Positions 26,384 through 34,612 of a stretch of 64,000 nucleotides of DNA are shown piece by piece. The notes beneath the pieces are model-generated. The model did no database searches, was not told the DNA's origin, and saw only the letters and a list, made by a program, of their open reading frames with translations. The stretch comes from CAVWDI01 sp963753725 (GTDB lineage Bacteria; Chloroflexota; Anaerolineae; Anaerolineales; UBA4823), in NCBI GenBank assembly GCA_963753725.1, contig CAVWDI010000023.1:62001-126000 (forward strand), given 5' to 3'. A program made the translations under genes and the position numbers. Position 1 is the first letter of the stretch. Every line of letters starts with the position of its first letter.

Positions 26384-27783
26384 ATGTCTATAAGAGTTTA
26401 CAACACCGCTTCCCGCCAGAAAGAGGCTTTTGAAACGATCGAAGCCGGGCAGGTTCGCTTGTATGTTTGTGGACCGACCGTGTACGACCGTGCCCATGTA
26501 GGTCACGCCATGTCCTCCTTGGTATTTGATATTATCAGACGCTATCTGGAATACAAAGATTACCAGGTTCAGCATGTAATGAACTACACCGATGTGGATG
26601 ATAAGATAATCCAGCGTGCCAACCAGCAGGGGGTCGATCCATTTGAACTGGCTGAACGCTACATCCAGGAATATATGCACCATTTAGAACAGTTAAACAT
26701 TTTACCTGCTACCATCAACCCTCGCGCCACTCAGGATATGGATCAGATTATTTCCATGATCCAGGGTTTGCAAAGTAAAGGCTATGCTTATGAATCGCAG
26801 GGAGATGTCTATTTCCGGGTACGGAATTTTGATCAATACGGGGCACTCTCTGGACGCCGCATCGAAGATATGCAAGCCGGGGCTCGTATTGAAGTGGGTG
26901 ATCTCAAAGAACACCCCATGGATTTTGCGCTTTGGAAATCCGCAAAACCGGGTGAACCTGCCTGGAACAGCCCGTGGGGTAGTGGACGGCCGGGTTGGCA
27001 TATCGAATGTTCAGCCATGAATCTGGCTCATCTCGGCCAGCAAATCGACATCCATGGCGGCGGTAACGACCTGATCTTCCCCCACCACGAAAACGAAATC
27101 GCCCAATCAGAGTGCTTTACTGGGGTGCAGTTCGCACGCTACTGGGTCCATAACGGCATGCTGCAGTTATCCGGCGAAAAGATGTCAAAATCCCTGGGTA
27201 ATCTGGTATCGATCGAGGAATTCTTATCCAATCATGAAGGGGATGTGCTGCGCATGATGGTGCTCAATTCCCATTACCGCAGTCCGCTCACGTTTAACGA
27301 TGAGGTCATTTCTCAAGCCGAGAGCGCCTTAGAACGCCTGCGCTCAGGCATCCGTCCGGCGCTTGCTACAAGTGACCGGTCATCCCAATCCGAGAAAGAA
27401 TCCCTGGCTGGACAGGCACAGATCACTAGCGAAGGATTTATAAAATCCATGGACGATGATTTCAACACCGCCGGAGCTCTGGGGGAATTGTTTGACCTGG
27501 TGAGAGCCATCAATCAAGCCCGCAGCGCTGGGATGGATACGGAAAACTTAAAGAGGCTCAAGATTTTCTGGTCGAGTTTACTGCGGTCCTGGGCTTGTCT
27601 CTTACTGCTGCTGCTCCCGTCCTGTCAATTGCTGACCCCTTCGTCGAGCTGCTGATCGAATTAAGAAACGAGCTTCGTAAGGATAAACTTTGGGACCTTT
27701 CCGATAAAATCAGAGATCAACTTGAAGAATTAGGGGTCAGTCTGGAAGATGGAAAAGAAGGTACTACCTGGCGATGGAAGTAA
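26384..27783 (+). CDS. cysS: Cysteinyl-tRNA synthetase (one frameshift)
   Basis: Class I synthetase for tRNA-Cys. The frame from 26384 has YVCGPTVYDRAHVGHAMSSL (HIGH region and zinc Cys), WHIECSAMNLAHLG, IDIHGGGNDLIFPHHENEIA, and GEKMSKSLGN (KMSKS loop). Near 27556 one A is missing from CTCAAGATT; the other frame then gives the normal C-terminal domain FVELLIELRNELRKDKLWDL and DKIRDQLEELGVSLEDG before TAA at 27783. Full length would be about 466 residues, as expected. An essential gene, so the shift is almost certainly a sequence error. It overlaps rlmB by ten bases. Confidence 0.95.
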
Positions 27784-28511
27784 TTTACGGACGCAACCCC
27801 GTATATGAGACCCTTCGAGCCAGTAAACGCCGCATATTTCGCTTGTTTTTATCTCAGCGTGCAGAGATAAAAGGACGTTTGCAAGAGATAGTTCAACTTT
27901 GCGAAGAGTATGACATTCCCATCGAACGTGTCCCTCGCCAGCGTTTGGATAAACTGGCAGACGGGCATCAAGGTGTGGGGCTGGAAACTGACAGTTACAT
28001 TTACAGCCATATTTCCGAAATCCTGAACAAAGTAAAAGATTCGGAAGAAGCTGCTTTTATTCTAATTTTAGATACACTTCAAGATCCTCAAAACTTAGGC
28101 ACTCTGCTGCGAACCGCTGAAGCCGCAGGTGTGCACGGAATTATCCTGCCGTCACGTCGAACAGCAACCGTGACTCCTGCAGTCGTCAGCGCCTCATCCG
28201 GAGCCAGTGAACACCTGTTAATTGCACAGGCGAACCTGGCCCAAACCATTACAACCCTCAAAAGTGATGCTGTTTGGGTGATTGGATTGGAAAGAAGTCC
28301 GGATGCACTGCCGCCTGACAGGATCCAGCTTGGCGCCCCACTAGCGCTGGTGGTTGGAAGTGAGGCGAAAGGGATGCGCCCCCTGGTGAGAAAATCGTGT
28401 GACCAGCTGATGCAATTACCCATGCGCGGTGATATCGCCTCCCTGAACGCTGCAGTCGCTGGTTCGATCGCACTGTATCTGACTCTACAGAGGCGTGCAT
28501 CCAGCAATTAA
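27774..28511 (+). CDS. rlmB: 23S rRNA 2'-O-methyltransferase RlmB (TrmH/SpoU family)
   Basis: A 245-residue SPOUT methyltransferase. The N-terminal substrate-binding domain starts EVIYGRNPVYETLRASKRRI and includes HQGVGLE. The SPOUT knot motifs are LDTLQDPQNLGTLLRTAEAA (motif 1), LALVVGSEAKGMRPLVRKSC (motif 2) and LPMRGDIASLNAAVAGSIAL (motif 3, with Ser-Leu-Asn). It follows the usual cysS-rlmB arrangement and overlaps cysS by ten bases, so translation is coupled. Confidence 0.94.
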   Translation: MEVIYGRNPVYETLRASKRRIFRLFLSQRAEIKGRLQEIVQLCEEYDIPIERVPRQRLDKLADGHQGVGLETDSYIYSHISEILNKVKDSEEAAFILILDTLQDPQNLGTLLRTAEAAGVHGIILPSRRTATVTPAVVSASSGASEHLLIAQANLAQTITTLKSDAVWVIGLERSPDALPPDRIQLGAPLALVVGSEAKGMRPLVRKSCDQLMQLPMRGDIASLNAAVAGSIALYLTLQRRASSN

Positions 28512-28630
28512 TAAGATAAACTGCCTGGATTAAACATACAGGCCATTGACGGTTCTATCAAATCCTGATAAACTCCCGCCCCGCTGCTGGAGTCATACTT
28601 TTTCATTGGACTTATCAAGCATCGACAGCC

Positions 28631-28659
28631 TTGTCGCGTCAAAGGCCCTCTGGTATAAT
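28631..28659 (+). promoter_or_regulatory. Promoter of the tRNA-tuf-ribosomal protein block
   Basis: TTGTCG at 28631-28636 and a perfect TATAAT at 28654-28659 are 17 bases apart. The first tRNA begins at 28696, about 30 bases past the expected start point. No other promoter this good was seen before rplJ, so it may serve the whole block. Confidence 0.75.
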
Positions 28660-28695
28660 GCCTTTCGCCTTTTTAATAAGCACCTTAACAAGTCC

Positions 28696-28767
28696 GCCGA
28701 CGTAGCTCAACGGTAGAGCAATCGCCTTGTAAGTGATAGGTTATGGGTTCGATTCCCATCGTCGGCT
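28696..28767 (+). tRNA. tRNA-Thr (TGT anticodon)
   Basis: The acceptor stem GCCGACG pairs with CGTCGGC. D-arm GCTC/GAGC, anticodon stem ATCGC/GTGAT (one G-T pair) around loop CTTGTAA, and a T-arm with GGTTCGATTCC are all present. The anticodon TGT reads ACA-type threonine codons. No CCA is encoded. It heads a three-tRNA group before tuf. Confidence 0.95.
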
Positions 28768-28857
28768 CAAGTTGGTGGTTGGCGATCAAGGCTGTTCTCA
28801 TCGGCTTTGATCTCGAGCCAGCAACGGCTCGGTTTTTATCCAAAATTGAGTGCACGC

Positions 28858-28940
28858 GGGCGGTTACCCAAGTGGCCAACGGGGACTGACTGTAAATCAG
28901 TTGGCATAAGCCTTCGGAGGTTCGAATCCTTCACCGCCCA
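28858..28940 (+). tRNA. tRNA-Tyr (GTA anticodon)
   Basis: A class II tRNA with long variable arm. Acceptor GGGCGGT pairs with ACCGCCC, discriminator A. Anticodon stem ACTGA/TCAGT encloses CTGTAAA, anticodon GTA. The T-arm is GGAGG-TTCGAAT-CCTTC. CCA is not encoded. Confidence 0.95.
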
Positions 28941-28997
28941 TCTTTTCGCTGGAGGGTGCAGATATTGTTTTCTCAGCGATTAAATGCGTGACGAAAC

Positions 28998-29070
28998 GCC
29001 CTCATAGCTCAGGCGGTAGAGCACGTTCTTGGTAAGAACGGGGTCATGGGTTCAAATCCCATTGAGGGCT
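28998..29070 (+). tRNA. tRNA-Thr (GGT anticodon)
   Basis: Acceptor GCCCTCA pairs with TGAGGGC, discriminator T. Anticodon stem CGTTC/GAACG encloses TTGGTAA, anticodon GGT for ACC/ACT codons. T-arm ATGGG-TTCAAAT-CCCAT. It ends 51 bases before the tuf start and is probably cotranscribed. Confidence 0.95.
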
Positions 29071-29121
29071 CTCGTTGCCGGAATAAGAATAGTTTTTTTT
29101 AAATTAAGGAGTAAGGATTGC

Positions 29122-30324
29122 ATGGCGAAGCAAAAATTTGAGCGCACAAAACCGCACATGAACGTCGGAACGATGGGTCACATTGACCATGGCAAGACGA
29201 CATTGACCGCGGCCATCACCAAATATTGTCAGTTCCTGGGTTTCGGTGAATACCGGGAATTCGATTCGATTGACAACGCGCCTGAAGAGAAGGAACGCGG
29301 TATCACCATCAACATCGCCCACGTGGAATATGAGACCGAGAACCGGCACTATGCCCACGTGGATATGCCCGGGCATCGTGACTACATCAAGAACATGATC
29401 ACCGGTGCGGCGCAGGTAGATGGCGCCATCCTGGTAGTAGCAGCCCCAGACGGCGCTATGCCGCAGACGCGCGAGCACGTGTTGTTAGCTCGCCAGGTGG
29501 AAGTGCCGGCCATCGTGGTCTACCTGAACAAGGTCGACATGATGGATGATCCGGAACTGCTGGAACTGGTTGAGTTGGAACTGCGCGAGTTGTTGAGTGA
29601 GTATAATTTCCCGGGAGATGAGATTCCGATTGTGCGCGGCAGCGCACTGGAAGCATTGGAATCCACCAGCACCGATCCCGACGCTCCTGAGTACGAGAGT
29701 ATCAAGGAACTGCTGCGGGTGGTTGATGAATACATCCCCGAGCCAGTGCGTGAAGTGGATAAACCGTTCATGATGCCGGTGGAAGATGTGTTTTCGATCA
29801 AAGGGCGCGGTACAGTGGTGACCGGTCGTGTGGAACGCGGCATGATCCACACGGGCGATGCTGTGGAAATCGTCGGACTGCGCGAAAAGAGCCTGACCTC
29901 GGTGGTGACCGGCGTAGAGATGTTCCACAAGACGCTGGACGAAGGTATAGCTGGCGATAACTGCGGATTACTGCTGCGCGGTATCGAGCGCGATGATGTG
30001 GAGCGCGGGCAGGTTATAGCTATCCCCAACAGCATCACACCCCACACCAGGTTTATGAGTGAGGTTTACGTGCTGCGCAGGGAAGAAGGTGGGCGTCACA
30101 AAGCCTTCTTCACCGGTTATAGACCGCAGTTTTATATCCGCACGATGGATGTGACCGGCAATATTACGCTGCCGGAAGGCGTCGAAATGGTCATGCCTGG
30201 AGATAATGTGAACCTGGAAGTCCAGTTGATCGTACCGGTGGCATTGGAGCAGGGCTCGCACTTCGCAATTCGTGAAGGCGGTCTTACAGTAGCTTCCGGT
30301 GTGATCACCGAGATTTTGGAATAG
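29122..30324 (+). CDS. tuf: Elongation factor Tu
   Basis: GTPase that delivers aminoacyl-tRNA to the ribosome. It has 400 residues. G1 GHIDHGKT (residues 19-26), the switch I segment EEKERGITINIAHVEYE, G3 VDMPGHRDY, and G4 VVYLNKVDM are intact, followed by beta-barrel domains 2 and 3 (GRGTVVTGRVERG, FFTGYRPQFYIRTMDVTGNI). ATG at 29122 follows an AAGGAGTAAGGA region. A longer frame from 29029 would run into the tRNA and is rejected. Confidence 0.98.
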   Translation: MAKQKFERTKPHMNVGTMGHIDHGKTTLTAAITKYCQFLGFGEYREFDSIDNAPEEKERGITINIAHVEYETENRHYAHVDMPGHRDYIKNMITGAAQVDGAILVVAAPDGAMPQTREHVLLARQVEVPAIVVYLNKVDMMDDPELLELVELELRELLSEYNFPGDEIPIVRGSALEALESTSTDPDAPEYESIKELLRVVDEYIPEPVREVDKPFMMPVEDVFSIKGRGTVVTGRVERGMIHTGDAVEIVGLREKSLTSVVTGVEMFHKTLDEGIAGDNCGLLLRGIERDDVERGQVIAIPNSITPHTRFMSEVYVLRREEGGRHKAFFTGYRPQFYIRTMDVTGNITLPEGVEMVMPGDNVNLEVQLIVPVALEQGSHFAIREGGLTVASGVITEILE

Positions 30325-30372
30325 GTAAATAGATTGGAGATACACCATTTTATTGGTGTCAGATAAACGATT

Positions 30373-30537
30373 ATGGCTAGAAAAGATGTTCGACCAGTAG
30401 TAACGATGGAATGTACAGAATGCCGCAACCGGAACTACACTACGGAGAAAAACCGCCGTAATGACCCGGGGCGGCTCGAATTAAAGAAATACTGCTCTTG
30501 TTGTCGGCAGCACACCTTGCACCGCGAGACCAAATAG
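30373..30537 (+). CDS. rpmG: Ribosomal protein bL33
   Basis: A 54-residue protein, MARKDVRPVVTMECTECRNR followed by NYTTEKNRRNDPGRLELKKY and CSCCRQHTLHRETK. It carries the zinc-binding pairs Cys14/Cys17 and Cys41/Cys44, so this is the zinc-type (C+) form. It lies 48 bases after tuf and before tRNA-Trp and secE, the usual position in many bacteria. Its short length makes it easy to miss. Confidence 0.95.
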   Translation: MARKDVRPVVTMECTECRNRNYTTEKNRRNDPGRLELKKYCSCCRQHTLHRETK

Positions 30538-30648
30538 TCGCCCCTAAAGACTAAGCGGATCTCTGCGTCTGACTTGTTCAATATCCTGTAGTTTTGCACA
30601 CAGGACAGAGTCATCAAAAGGTCATGTGTACATTCAGACGACAAGTAC

Positions 30649-30721
30649 AGGCCAGTAGCTCAACTGGCAGAGCACCGGTCTCCAAAACCGGGGGTTGTGG
30701 GTTCGACTCCTGCCTGGCCTG
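30649..30721 (+). tRNA. tRNA-Trp (CCA anticodon)
   Basis: Acceptor AGGCCAG pairs with CTGGCCT, discriminator G. Anticodon stem CCGGT/ACCGG encloses CTCCAAA, anticodon CCA. T-arm TGTGG-GTTCGACT-CCTGC-type. It sits between rpmG and secE as in many bacterial chromosomes. Confidence 0.95.
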
Positions 30722-30731
30722 CCTCAGACAT

Positions 30732-30765
30732 GGGCAACGCCGTCTCTCATGGCGGCGTTTTGCCC
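30732..30765 (+). terminator. Weak hairpin between tRNA-Trp and secE, possible processing or attenuation site
   Basis: GGGCAACGCCG can pair with CGGCGTTTTGCCC, leaving a two-base bulge. The T-run is only four and lies inside the stem, so this is a poor terminator. A role in releasing the tRNA 3' end or in lowering read-through to secE is possible. Confidence 0.3.
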
Positions 30766-30811
30766 GTATCGGGCGAACACGATTGTGTATAGATGAGAAA
30801 AGGAGCTTTCA

Positions 30812-31054
30812 GTGGCAAAATCTAAAGCTAAGTCTAAAGGGCGAGATGACAAAAAAGGCACTCGCAAGCAGAAGAACGCTGTTCAACGTTATTTCAGTGA
30901 GACAATTGGCGAGCTGCGAAAGGTTACCTGGCCAACCCGCCGGGAAGCCACAAGTTTGACCATTGTCGTTGTTATCGTCACATTAAGTATGAGCGCATTG
31001 CTTGGATTTTTAGACTTTATCTATACAAGAGTTTTCGCCTTTATCTTGAGCTGA
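30812..31054 (+). CDS. secE: Preprotein translocase subunit SecE
   Basis: Small essential subunit of the SecYEG channel, 80 residues, the single-helix type. A basic N-terminal tail (KSKAKSKGRDDKKGTRKQKN) precedes the amphipathic helix YFSETIGELRKVTWPTRREA, with the family motif KVTWPT, and one membrane helix near residues 50-75. The start is GTG at 30812, seven bases after AAAGGAG. It is followed by nusG, the standard order. Confidence 0.95.
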   Translation: MAKSKAKSKGRDDKKGTRKQKNAVQRYFSETIGELRKVTWPTRREATSLTIVVVIVTLSMSALLGFLDFIYTRVFAFILS

Positions 31055-31102
31055 ACTTCTGTAATAATTAATTTGTTATTCGTACGGCATTAAGGAAACA
31101 GC

Positions 31103-31942
31103 ATGATGATGGAAATGCCTAACCAGGATGAACCGCTGGAAGAAGCAGTTGAGGTAGCCGGTTCAGATCAGGAAGAAACCGAAAATACACTTACAGAGGC
31201 CGCCTCTGAAGGTGAAACTTCCATTACAGAAGAGATCACCTCACAAACGGCCGCTGAAGATACATCTCCAACGGAAGAGCCCGAACCTCCTTCTGTCAGT
31301 GAAGAAATCACCGCGTCAAAGCAGGGTGAAATTCAGGTGGACGATATCCTTAAAACAGATTTCCAAACCGACGACCTCTTTGCAGATGAAACGCTGGCTG
31401 AGGAGACCGAGCAGGACGATGGCCGTGCCTGGTATGTAGTGCATTGCTATTCAGGGTACGAGAATAAAGTAAGGCACAACCTTGAACAACGCATCGAAAC
31501 CATGGGTATGAAAGATGAGATTTTCGATGTCGTCGTTCCTACTGAAGAAGAGATTGAGGTAAAAGAAGGTAAACGCCGCACCGTTGAACGCCGGGTTTTT
31601 CCGGGCTATATCCTGGTGAACTTGATCCTTTCTGAAGAATCCTGGTACGTCGTCCGCAATACGCCGGGTGTCACCGGATTCGTTGGGATGGGTTCAACGC
31701 CCACGCCTCTGCGCTCTGAAGAAGTTTCCCAAATTATCAAACGAATGGAAGCGGATGCCCCGCGCATCAAAGTGACATTCAAATCCGGTGAGAGAGTTCG
31801 TATCGTTGACGGTCCTTTTAATGATTTTCGAGGTACAGTCGATGAAATTGACATGGAGCGTGCAAAAGTGCGCGTGATGGTTAATTTCTTCGGGAGAGAG
31901 ACGCCCATAGAATTGGACTTTTTACAAGTAGAGAAAGCATAA
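31103..31942 (+). CDS. nusG: Transcription factor NusG with long acidic N-terminal extension
   Basis: NusG couples RNA polymerase elongation with Rho and the ribosome. The core begins AWYVVHCYSGYENKVRHNLE near residue 108 and includes RRVFPGYILVNLIL and NTPGVTGFVGMGSTPTPL, then the KOW domain (FKSGERVRIVDGPFNDFRGT, NFFGRETPIELDF). In front lies about 107 residues rich in Glu, Thr, Ser and Asp with few hydrophobics, predicted disordered. Typical NusG is near 180 residues; this is 279. The extension is in frame after AAGGA and a cluster of ATG codons, so I take it as real, though an internal start cannot be excluded. Confidence 0.93.
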   Translation: MMMEMPNQDEPLEEAVEVAGSDQEETENTLTEAASEGETSITEEITSQTAAEDTSPTEEPEPPSVSEEITASKQGEIQVDDILKTDFQTDDLFADETLAEETEQDDGRAWYVVHCYSGYENKVRHNLEQRIETMGMKDEIFDVVVPTEEEIEVKEGKRRTVERRVFPGYILVNLILSEESWYVVRNTPGVTGFVGMGSTPTPLRSEEVSQIIKRMEADAPRIKVTFKSGERVRIVDGPFNDFRGTVDEIDMERAKVRVMVNFFGRETPIELDFLQVEKA

Positions 31943-31974
31943 ACACTTTTTATAATTAATAAGTCGAAGAAATC

Positions 31975-32010
31975 GTGGGAGGGTGTTTGCCCATAACCCG
32001 TTCGCACCAC
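31975..32010 (+). promoter_or_regulatory. Leader hairpin of rplK, sister of the rplA leader
   Basis: GTGGGA, an inner stem GGGT/ACCC, then GTTCGCACCAC and AAAGGAG. GTGG pairs with CCAC, giving two helices separated by an unequal internal loop. The same pattern recurs before rplA. Two-helix elements of this kind are known L1 binding sites in other bacteria, so feedback by ribosomal protein L1 is a reasonable inference. Confidence 0.5.
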
Positions 32011-32023
32011 AAAGGAGATTAAA

Positions 32024-32449
32024 GTGGCAAAGAAACTAAAAGCAGTAGTAAAACTTCAAATCCCTGCAGGAAAAGCAAATCCTGCCCCTCCGATTGGACC
32101 AGCGTTGGCCGGGCATGGGATAAATTTAATGGCGTTCTGCAAAGAATATAATGCCCGCACATCCAGCCGGATTGGCGAAATCGTCCCAGCGGAAATCAGT
32201 ATTTTCCACGACGGGTCCTTCTCATTCATCTTAAAAACATCGCCAGCCTCAGTATTATTGATAAAGGCAGCCGGTGTCGAGAAAGGATCTTCAAATCCGC
32301 CGCGCGAGATTGTAGGCCAGGTAACACGCGATCAAGTCCGTGAAATTGCGGAAATAAAAATGAAGGACTTGAACGCCAACGATATTGAAGCTGCAATGCG
32401 CCAGATTGAAGGCACTGCTCGAAATATGGGTTTAGCAATTGTAGAGTAA
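32024..32449 (+). CDS. rplK: Ribosomal protein uL11
   Basis: A 141-residue protein of the GTPase-associated centre. It starts with GTG at 32024 behind AAAGGAG. KLQIPAGKANPAPPIGPALA with the Pro-rich switch, GINLMAFCKEYNA, and the RNA-binding C-terminal domain VTRDQVREIAEIKMKDLNAN, then MRQIEGTARNMGL, are standard. Length normal. It precedes rplA by 90 bases that contain a regulatory hairpin. Confidence 0.97.
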   Translation: MAKKLKAVVKLQIPAGKANPAPPIGPALAGHGINLMAFCKEYNARTSSRIGEIVPAEISIFHDGSFSFILKTSPASVLLIKAAGVEKGSSNPPREIVGQVTRDQVREIAEIKMKDLNANDIEAAMRQIEGTARNMGLAIVE

Positions 32450-32494
32450 GAATTCGCGGGAATCCTATCCCCCGAAGGATATTAATTATTTCCC

Positions 32495-32527
32495 GTGGGA
32501 GGATGCTAAAACATCCGCTCGCACCAC
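32495..32527 (+). promoter_or_regulatory. Leader hairpin of rplA, sister of the rplK leader
   Basis: GTGGGA, inner stem GGATG/CATCC around CTAAAA, then GCTCGCACCAC and AAAGGAG. GTGG/CCAC closes the structure. The flanks GTGGGAGG and TCGCACCACAAAGGAG are shared with the element before rplK, while the inner stem has changed on both sides and still pairs, which argues for a selected RNA structure. Confidence 0.5.
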
Positions 32528-32539
32528 AAAGGAGAAAAA

Positions 32540-33256
32540 ATGTCAGGACATGGAAAGAAATATTTAGCCTCCGCCGAGAAAATTGACCGTGAAAAGTCTT
32601 ACGCTCCAAAAGAGGCTATAGCGCTCGCCAAAGAGACTTCCTACGCAAATTTTGACGAGACGGTTGAGCTGCATATTCGACTGGGAGTTGATCCCCGGCA
32701 CGCCGACCAGCAAGTACGAGATGTTGTTCTACTGCCGCACGGAACAGGCAAATCGATGAAAATCCTGGTTTTTGCACAGAGTGAAGGTGCAGCATTAGCG
32801 CACGAAGCTGGAGCAGATTTCGTTGCGGATGATGACGAAATGATTAAAAAGATCCAGGACGGTTGGACGGACTTTGATGTGGCAATAGCTGCTACGGACA
32901 TGATGGGAAAGGTCGGCCGTTTGGGCCGCGTTCTGGGTCCGCGCGGTTTAATGCCTAACCCGAAGGCTGGCACTGTAGTCCCAGCGGAAGATATTCCACG
33001 CGTGGTCGAGGAATCAAAAGCTGGCCGAGTGGAGTTCAGAATTGATAAAACTTCCAATTTGCACGTTCCAATAGGGAAAGCTTCTTTCGATGAAGATCAA
33101 TTGTATGATAATATGAGCGCCTTAATGGGAGCTGTAAAAAAAGCCAAACCTGCCGCTTCCAAAGGTACTTACGTCCAAAAAATTACCCTCACAACCACGA
33201 TGGGCCCCGGCATAAAAATCGACAGCGTTAAGGCGCTCGCGATGGAGGGTAATTAA
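32540..33256 (+). CDS. rplA: Ribosomal protein uL1
   Basis: A 238-residue protein of the L1 stalk and, in many bacteria, translational repressor of rplK-rplA. It shows YAPKEAIALAKETSYANFDE, DPRHADQQVRDVVLLPHGTG, VGRLGRVLGPRGLMPNPKAG (the highly conserved RNA-binding block) and EFRIDKTSNLHVPIGKASF. Length slightly above the usual 230. AAAGGAG is directly upstream. Confidence 0.97.
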   Translation: MSGHGKKYLASAEKIDREKSYAPKEAIALAKETSYANFDETVELHIRLGVDPRHADQQVRDVVLLPHGTGKSMKILVFAQSEGAALAHEAGADFVADDDEMIKKIQDGWTDFDVAIAATDMMGKVGRLGRVLGPRGLMPNPKAGTVVPAEDIPRVVEESKAGRVEFRIDKTSNLHVPIGKASFDEDQLYDNMSALMGAVKKAKPAASKGTYVQKITLTTTMGPGIKIDSVKALAMEGN

Positions 33257-33269
33257 TAATCGTTTAGAA

Positions 33270-33390
33270 ACGAGTTAACTCGTTCAAGCTTCGCCAGAGA
33301 CAGCAGGTGCCGCACGCTAAAATGACGGCTTAATTACCCGCCGAGGTGGAGACCACTCCGTAAACATATTCCCGGATTATTCGGGAGGAG
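33270..33390 (+). promoter_or_regulatory. Ribosomal protein L10 leader
   Basis: The segment with CCAGAGACAGCAGGTGC, GGCTTAATTACC and CGCCGAGGTGG matches the core of the bacterial L10 leader, the binding site of L10 or the L10-L12 complex in the mRNA. It directly precedes a terminator hairpin, so excess L10 is expected to favour termination before rplJ. The exact limits are approximate. Confidence 0.8.
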
Positions 33391-33430
33391 AGTCTTTGCC
33401 AGATCACTCTGCGTCGCAAAGACTTTTTTT
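33391..33430 (+). terminator. Attenuator terminator before rplJ
   Basis: AGTCTTTGC pairs with GCAAAGACT and is followed by a T7 run ending at 33430. It sits between the L10 leader and the rplJ ribosome binding site, so it should act as the attenuator of rplJ-rplL rather than as an end to the whole transcript. Confidence 0.85.
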
Positions 33431-33448
33431 ATGAAAGGAGGTAAATGA

Positions 33449-33985
33449 ATGGCAATTTCAAAAGAACAAAAAGCAGCATTAGTCGAGCAGTATGCCGATT
33501 GGATGGATCGCAGCGAAGCGATGATATTGACCGAGTACATTGGTCTCACGATGAAAGATATCGACGAATTACGTCAAAAAACACGTGAAGCTGGCGGCGA
33601 ATTCCATGTTATCAAGAATACGCTGGGAAATTTGGCCTTCGAAAAGGCGGATATTCCACAGCCATCAGGCAAACTGGAAGGTTCTACAGCAATCGCGTTT
33701 GCATTCGACGACCCGGCTTTGATGGCCAAATCTGTTTCGGATTTCGCCCGTTCTTCAGATTTTTTGAAGATAAAAGGTGGATACCTGGAAAAAGATGCTT
33801 TAGATCCACAAGAGATCAAAGCCCTTGCAGATCTGCCGCCCATGCCGGTGCTTCGGGCTCAGTTGCTCAGCACAATTTTAGCGCCAGCGAACCAATTAGC
33901 TCGCATCTTAGTCGAGCCGGCACGTCAGGTATCGGCAGTGATAAACGCCTTTGCTGAAAAAGAGAACTCACCTGCTGAGGCGTAA
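33449..33985 (+). CDS. rplJ: Ribosomal protein uL10
   Basis: A 178-residue stalk base protein. AISKEQKAALVEQYADWMDR, MILTEYIGLTMKDIDELRQK and EFHVIKNTLGNLAFEKADI are the rRNA-binding part, and the C-terminal helix that binds L12 dimers covers the last 35 residues. AAAGGAGG precedes ATG 33449. Expression is probably set by the L10 leader and attenuator in front. Confidence 0.96.
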   Translation: MAISKEQKAALVEQYADWMDRSEAMILTEYIGLTMKDIDELRQKTREAGGEFHVIKNTLGNLAFEKADIPQPSGKLEGSTAIAFAFDDPALMAKSVSDFARSSDFLKIKGGYLEKDALDPQEIKALADLPPMPVLRAQLLSTILAPANQLARILVEPARQVSAVINAFAEKENSPAEA

Positions 33986-34047
33986 TTAGAAAATTTAAAA
34001 ATAATTAACATAACTAACATTTGACACAAAAATACTAGGAGTAAATA

Positions 34048-34428
34048 ATGGCTGAACTAGACAAATTAGTAGAAGAACTTGGTAAACTCTCGGTGCTTGA
34101 GGCATCCGAACTGGTAAAGAAACTGGAAGAGGAATGGGGCGTCTCCGCCGCGGCTCCAGTCGCCATGGCAGCCGCACCTGCACCCGGCGCATCTGACGCA
34201 GAAGCTGAGGAAGAGAAAACCGAATTTGACGTTGTGATTAAAGACGCAGGACCAAAGAAAATCGAGGTCATCAAAGCGATCCGCCAACTCACCAGCCTTG
34301 GGCTCAAGGAAGCCAAAGAAGTAGCTGAGACTGAGGGCGGAAAAGTCCTCGAAGCCGTTGGCAAAGAATCCGCTAATGATGCCAAATCAAAGTTGGAAGC
34401 AGCCGGCGCGACCGTCGAGGTTGTGTAG
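34048..34428 (+). CDS. rplL: Ribosomal protein bL12 (L7/L12)
   Basis: A 126-residue acidic stalk protein. N-terminal dimerisation domain (ELDKLVEELGKLSVLEASEL), an Ala/Pro hinge (AAPVAMAAAPAPGASDAEAE), and the factor-binding C-terminal domain (TEFDVVIKDAGPKKIEVIKA, LGLKEAKEVAE). It ends the ribosomal block and is followed by a strong terminator. Confidence 0.97.
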   Translation: MAELDKLVEELGKLSVLEASELVKKLEEEWGVSAAAPVAMAAAPAPGASDAEAEEEKTEFDVVIKDAGPKKIEVIKAIRQLTSLGLKEAKEVAETEGGKVLEAVGKESANDAKSKLEAAGATVEVV

Positions 34429-34539
34429 CATATTGATTGCATAACACATAGACCGTATAATAATACAGACTTATAATATTCAGAACGAAATAATAACGAT
34501 CCAAAACGGCCTTAATCCTCGAACTGAACACTCATTGAT

Positions 34540-34573
34540 CCAAAAGGCCACATTTGGTGGCCTTTTGGCTTTT
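34540..34573 (+). terminator. Terminator of the ribosomal protein block
   Basis: CCAAAAGGCCAC and GTGGCCTTTTGG form a perfect 12-bp stem with a five-base loop, followed by CTTTTC. It lies about 110 bases after rplL and 40 before the response regulator, so the two-component system should have its own promoter or depend on read-through. Confidence 0.85.
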
Positions 34574-34612
34574 CAAAGCCTGTGGTATATTAGAAAAAAC
34601 GCTGGAGGATTT

